Shown: piece after piece, positions 31,485 to 32,839 of the stretch
Position numbering within the stretch: position 1 is the first letter of the stretch
How the letters are laid out: each line of letters begins with the position of its first letter
Assembly: GCA_946403215.1 (NCBI GenBank)
Contig: CAMIZG010000019.1
Location: 1-32,839, forward strand
Reading direction: 5' to 3'
Length of the DNA stretch: 32,839 nt
From: an uncultured Bacteroidales bacterium
Lineage (GTDB): Bacteria; Bacteroidota; Bacteroidia; Bacteroidales; Paludibacteraceae
Notes under the pieces: model-generated
Seen by the model: the letters and a program-made list of their open reading frames with translations, nothing else
Told to the model about the DNA's origin: nothing
Database searches by the model: none
Translations under genes and position numbers: made by a program

Positions 31485-32839
31485 TTAGCGGACGAGTTGG
31501 CCTGTGGTTGTGTAGGTGCGTGCGTCGCGGAGGATGTACATCCTACCCTCACGGATCACCTTCACAGCCTGCTCACCTGCACGGATAGCATCCAGATCGG
31601 TAGCTTCGTCCACTGCGATGTAGATATATCCGCCAAAGGCGCTCCACTCCTCGTTACCTGCCGGACGGAAGTAGATGGTCACCTTACCTGCATGCTCGGC
31701 ATCCACTACGTACTCATTGCCCTGGCCATCAGGATACCAGTCGGTCAGTAGACCACCTGCTACCTTAACCACCTTGATGCCATCACCCGCAGCGAGCGTC
31801 GTGTGGAGCACGTACTCTTCTGCGTTGTCGGGGTTGACAGTGAACAAGTACTCGGCTGCCGCAGCCCACTCGCTGATGGTGCCTACCAGATAGTAACCAT
31901 CGACGATGGTCGGTGTCGGCGGTACAACAGGATCATCCACTTTCTCCCACGTACCGGTTGTTGCACCGGTGATGGTGAAGGTCAGACCTTGCTTGTCAAT
32001 GTCGCCGGCATCCACGCGAGCCTGCTCTTTTGCCCAGTCGGGCTCCTCTACGTCGGACTTGAAGGCCACGAAGATGATCTTATCGGCCTTAGCCGGGATC
32101 TTGACGGTCAGTGTGTCGTTGCCCTCGGCCTTAGGAGCAAAGAACGCAGTCCATGCACCATTCTCGCCGTCCTTCCAAGCCCAGGCAGCAACCTTGATAT
32201 CAGCCAGTTCCCATACGCCCGGAACGAGCTGCAGATCCAAGGTCTCACCCGGAGTAACGGGGTCATCGCCACCACCGGGCTGGTCACCCGAGGTCGGGAT
32301 ATTTGCCTTGGCGTACCAGGCGCTCGAGTACTTGTTGTCGGTCTTATCCGTCGGATAGAAGTAAGGCTTGTCGGCTGACCATGTCAGATCAGCAGTCTGT
32401 GTGCCGTCACCATTGTTGAAGATGATGTTCGCATACGTCTTGGCAAACGTGTACGAATAGACATCATAGCCGTTGATCTTCTCATCCTCCTTCGTCATCG
32501 CCTCACCCGGCCACTCTTTGTAAGCGCTACCCTCTGCAGGCCATACAAACGCCTTAACAGCTGACCATGAAGGTACATTCACAAAGTAAACAGTCATCGT
32601 CTCTGCAGGCTCATCGCCACCGCCGGGCTGGTCACCCGAGGTCGGGATATTTGCCTTGGCGTACCAGGCGCTCGAGTACTTGTTGTCGGTCTTATCCGTC
32701 GGATAGAAGTAAGGCTTGTCGGCTGACCATGTCAGATCAGCAGTCTGTGTGCCGTCACCATTGTTGAAGATGATGTTCGCATACGTCTTGGCAAACGTGT
32801 ACGAATAGACATCATAGCCGTTGATCTTCTCATCCTCCT
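31485..32839 (-). CDS. Secreted starch-binding protein (CBM26-like repeats, SusE/F-like module, C-terminal tag), 5'-truncated
   Basis: About 450 C-terminal residues of a larger exported protein whose start lies outside the window. The frame is open to the right edge; the ATG at 32597 is internal to a repeat and is not a start. From the N-side it has part of one CBM26-like module, then a complete one (VYFVNVPSWSAVKAFVWP, YSYTFAKTYANIIFNNGDG, TADLTW) ending in a Pro/Gly/Asp linker. A beta module (about LQLVPGVWELADIKVAAW) and a SusE/SusF-like starch-binding module (DGYYLVGTISEWAA, WYPDGQGNEYVV, VTIYFRPAGNEEW) follow. The tag KVIREGRMYILRDARTYTTTG closes the protein. The modules fit an extracellular alpha-amylase or starch-capturing protein; any catalytic domain would lie to the right. 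It suits the presence of the intracellular GH77 enzyme. Confidence 0.85.
   Translation of the reverse strand, partial: EDEKINGYDVYSYTFAKTYANIIFNNGDGTQTADLTWSADKPYFYPTDKTDNKYSSAWYAKANIPTSGDQPGGGDEPAETMTVYFVNVPSWSAVKAFVWPAEGSAYKEWPGEAMTKEDEKINGYDVYSYTFAKTYANIIFNNGDGTQTADLTWSADKPYFYPTDKTDNKYSSAWYAKANIPTSGDQPGGGDDPVTPGETLDLQLVPGVWELADIKVAAWAWKDGENGAWTAFFAPKAEGNDTLTVKIPAKADKIIFVAFKSDVEEPDWAKEQARVDAGDIDKQGLTFTITGATTGTWEKVDDPVVPPTPTIVDGYYLVGTISEWAAAAEYLFTVNPDNAEEYVLHTTLAAGDGIKVVKVAGGLLTDWYPDGQGNEYVVDAEHAGKVTIYFRPAGNEEWSAFGGYIYIAVDEATDLDAIRAGEQAVKVIREGRMYILRDARTYTTTGQLVR
32263..32491. repeat. Tandem 348-bp repeat, complete first-copy segment
   Basis: This 229-bp segment is repeated at 32611-32839 with one mismatch seen (A at 32274, G at 32622), giving a period of 348 bp or 116 codons. 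It corresponds to the linker and most of a CBM26-like module. Confidence 0.95.
32611..32839. repeat. Tandem 348-bp repeat, second copy running off the window
   Basis: Near-identical to 32263-32491 and still matching at the last base of the window, so the array continues to the right by an unknown number of modules. Confidence 0.95.

Overview
The window looks like a chromosomal segment of a Bacteroidales bacterium, with a gut or rumen Paludibacteraceae-like lineage as a guess. The evidence is a set of promoters matching the Bacteroidota consensus TTTG-N19/20-TAnnTTTG, a CarboxypepD_reg/TonB-dependent receptor, calycin-like and PCMD surface proteins, a C10 (streptopain-type) peptidase, the DUF1599 and BT_3928-type DoxX/MauE gene pair, a FISUMP-type lipoprotein and a six-S1-domain ribosomal protein S1. 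Both window ends cut through genes: dnaK on the left, and a starch-binding repeat protein on the right.

Layout. 1-1835: 3' end of dnaK, converging on a minus-strand surface operon. 1937-9447 (minus): TonB-dependent receptor, then a 1049-aa and a 517-aa secreted protein, both calycin-like plus PCMD; the longer one carries five extra ~109-residue repeats. 9793-13429 (plus): DPE2-like 4-alpha-glucanotransferase and chorismate synthase. 13430-15981: FISUMP lipoprotein, a long imperfect hairpin and a frameshifted KilA-N gene. 15982-19598 (plus): aminopeptidase P overlapping argS by ATGA. 19758-21575: rpsA from its own promoter, closed by a 13-bp terminator shared with the converging trxB. 21658-26410 (minus): C10 peptidase, DUF1599, BT_3928-like membrane redox protein and thioredoxin reductase, tightly packed. 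26479-29041 (minus): waaA then hisS, divergent from tsaD, a small exosortase and a low-molecular-weight tyrosine phosphatase (29221-31403, plus). 31485-32839 (minus): C-terminal part of a protein with CBM26-like and SusE/F-like modules.

Two window-wide patterns stand out. First, tandem heptanucleotide repeats (GAAAGYC, AACAGCN, CCAATGG, GTCAGCA and related words), plus a 15-bp relative encoding pentapeptides such as NGKIV, occur at 14 places. They sit inside housekeeping genes as in-frame linkers (malQ, aroC twice, pepP, argS three times, tsaD, the phosphatase), or at gene junctions and leaders (waaA, FISUMP gene, exosortase, DUF1599/BT_3928). Second, four secreted proteins share a short C-terminal signature (K-[VIM]-I-x2-G-[QR]-hydrophobics-R-x3-Y-x3-G) that does not look like the usual ~80-residue type IX CTD. 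A relic of it lies in frame just past the FISUMP stop codon.

All assignments come from reading the sequence and remembered family signatures. No database search was run.
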